Positions 63,728 to 64,000 of a stretch of DNA of 64,000 nt are shown piece by piece. Position 1 is the stretch's first letter. Every line of letters begins with the position of its first letter. Where the stretch lies: positions 128,219-192,218 of the forward strand of contig JBFFMJ010000007.1 of NCBI GenBank assembly GCA_041554195.1. Direction: 5' to 3'. A model generated the notes under the pieces. It did not search any database. It had not been told where the DNA came from and was given only the letters and a program-made list of their open reading frames with translations. The position numbers and the translations under genes are program-made. This DNA is from JAPHSX01 sp041554195 (GTDB taxonomy: Bacteria > Pseudomonadota > Gammaproteobacteria > Thiohalomonadales > Thiohalomonadaceae).

Positions 63728-63754
63728 GTGGGCACAGAAATGAGCCCACACTAC
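63728..63754. repeat. second copy of the GTGGGC-N10-GCCCAC repeat
   Basis: GTGGGC (63728-63733) and GCCCAC (63744-63749) with a 10-base spacer and the tail ACTAC match the copy at 9033-9059 in layout. It lies in the gap between the VWA gene and the IS3-like element. Confidence 0.6.
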
Positions 63755-63878
63755 AGGACTTAGGGACTGAGTGTTTTGATTAGTTCTAGGTGTTTGGTGG
63801 GTTTCGCTTTGCTCTACCAACCCTACGGGCTGTTTGAGAGTGAAGAATTTTGCGATCATTGTAGTGGCATAGTTAATT

Positions 63879-64000
63879 TGGCCACCTAGTTATGGGTGAT
63901 ATTATCACCCCTAAGACAAACAGGTGACAAAATGGCTAAGACAAGAAGGACGTTCAGTCCTGAATTTAAACTCGAATCGGCTCAGCTGGTGGTTGACCAA
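63879..64000 (+). mobile_element. left end of an IS3-family insertion sequence (truncated by window)
   Basis: The element probably starts near TGGCCACC at 63879; the exact end was not determined. A 17-base palindrome GGGTGATA-T-TATCACCC spans 63894-63910, and the start of an OrfA-like gene begins at 63932. The rest lies beyond the window. Confidence 0.65.
63932..64000 (+). CDS. IS3-family transposase OrfA, N-terminal fragment (cut by window edge)
   Basis: The frame ATG 63932 to the last base encodes 23 residues including TRRTFSPEFKLESAQLVVDQ. The RTFSPEFKLESAQLV pattern is the start of IS3/IS911-type OrfA, a helix-turn-helix protein that acts with OrfB after a programmed frameshift. A GGTG stretch (CAGGTGACAAA) precedes the ATG. 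The gene is incomplete only because the window ends. Confidence 0.85.
   Translation, partial: MAKTRRTFSPEFKLESAQLVVDQ

Noticed and set aside
1..64000. CRISPR arrays, tRNA or rRNA genes
   Set aside because: No regularly spaced repeats and no cloverleaf- or rRNA-like stretches were recognised by reading; a dedicated search would be needed to exclude a tRNA completely.

Overview
The window looks like chromosomal DNA of a gammaproteobacterium, probably a facultatively anaerobic, nitrate-respiring and perhaps sulfur-oxidising lineage. The evidence is the class-typical housekeeping blocks (lysM-dprA-smg-topA, def-fmt-rsmB-ntrYX-trkAH, purE-tsaC-hemF), outer-membrane phospholipase A, and a narXL / narK1-narK2-narGHJI locus followed by a DsrC-family gene. 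Most of the sequence is moderately GC-rich. A few stretches are clearly AT-rich: about 7.9-9.0 kb, 16.5-18.0 kb and 54.4-55.9 kb.

Layout. 0-7.9 kb: end of a SulP anion transporter, srkA, prlC, small metal-binding-like and membrane proteins, pldA coupled to a membrane protein gene, and ubiD. 7.9-9.06 kb: an AT-rich gene split by a -1 frame change at an in-frame A AAA AAG heptamer and bracketed by a 10-bp inverted repeat. 9.07-14.6 kb: an orphan Tat/lipoprotein TRAP binding protein, a sensor diguanylate cyclase and uvrD. 14.7-18.0 kb: truncated haemoglobin, a DUF3530-like exported protein coupled to a TlpA-like thioredoxin, and an AT-rich polytopic membrane protein. 18.2-28.2 kb, all on the minus strand: lysM protein, dprA, smg, topA, purE, tsaC, hemF, a small membrane protein, mtfA and sbcB. 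28.4-39.6 kb, all on the plus strand: def, fmt, rsmB, a DUF4390-like gene, ntrY, ntrX, trkA, trkH, a methyltransferase and an outer-membrane barrel.

39.6-54.3 kb: rmuC with a tandem heptamer repeat upstream, then the nitrate respiration locus. NarX/NarL (plus strand) face narK1-narK2-narG-narH-narJ-narI (minus strand). The intergenic region carries NarL-like heptamers. The last gene after narI encodes a DsrC/TusE-family protein with no cysteine at all. 54.5-57.2 kb: AT-rich RDD membrane protein, a small exported protein and an orphan nucleotide-sugar dehydrogenase. 57.5-61.3 kb: endonuclease/exonuclease/phosphatase-family protein, acetolactate-synthase-like ThDP enzyme, dsbA, and a cyclic-nucleotide-binding protein with a clear intrinsic terminator. 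61.5-64 kb: REP-like repeats, a DUF6629-like membrane protein, an exported von Willebrand A protein, and the left end of an IS3-family element cut by the window edge.

How the genes work together. NarK1/NarK2 import nitrate and exchange nitrite, NarGHI reduces nitrate with quinol electrons, NarJ assembles the enzyme, and NarX/NarL sense nitrate. UbiD and HemF supply quinone and haem. NtrY/NtrX sit in front of TrkA/TrkH. DsbA and a TlpA-like protein serve periplasmic thiol chemistry. The strongest candidates for something new are the slippery-site split gene, the cysteine-free DsrC homologue attached to the nar operon, and an NtrX-type regulator whose AAA+ domain has lost the sigma-54 contact motif. 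No complete undescribed multi-gene system is evident. No rRNA, tRNA or CRISPR array was recognised.
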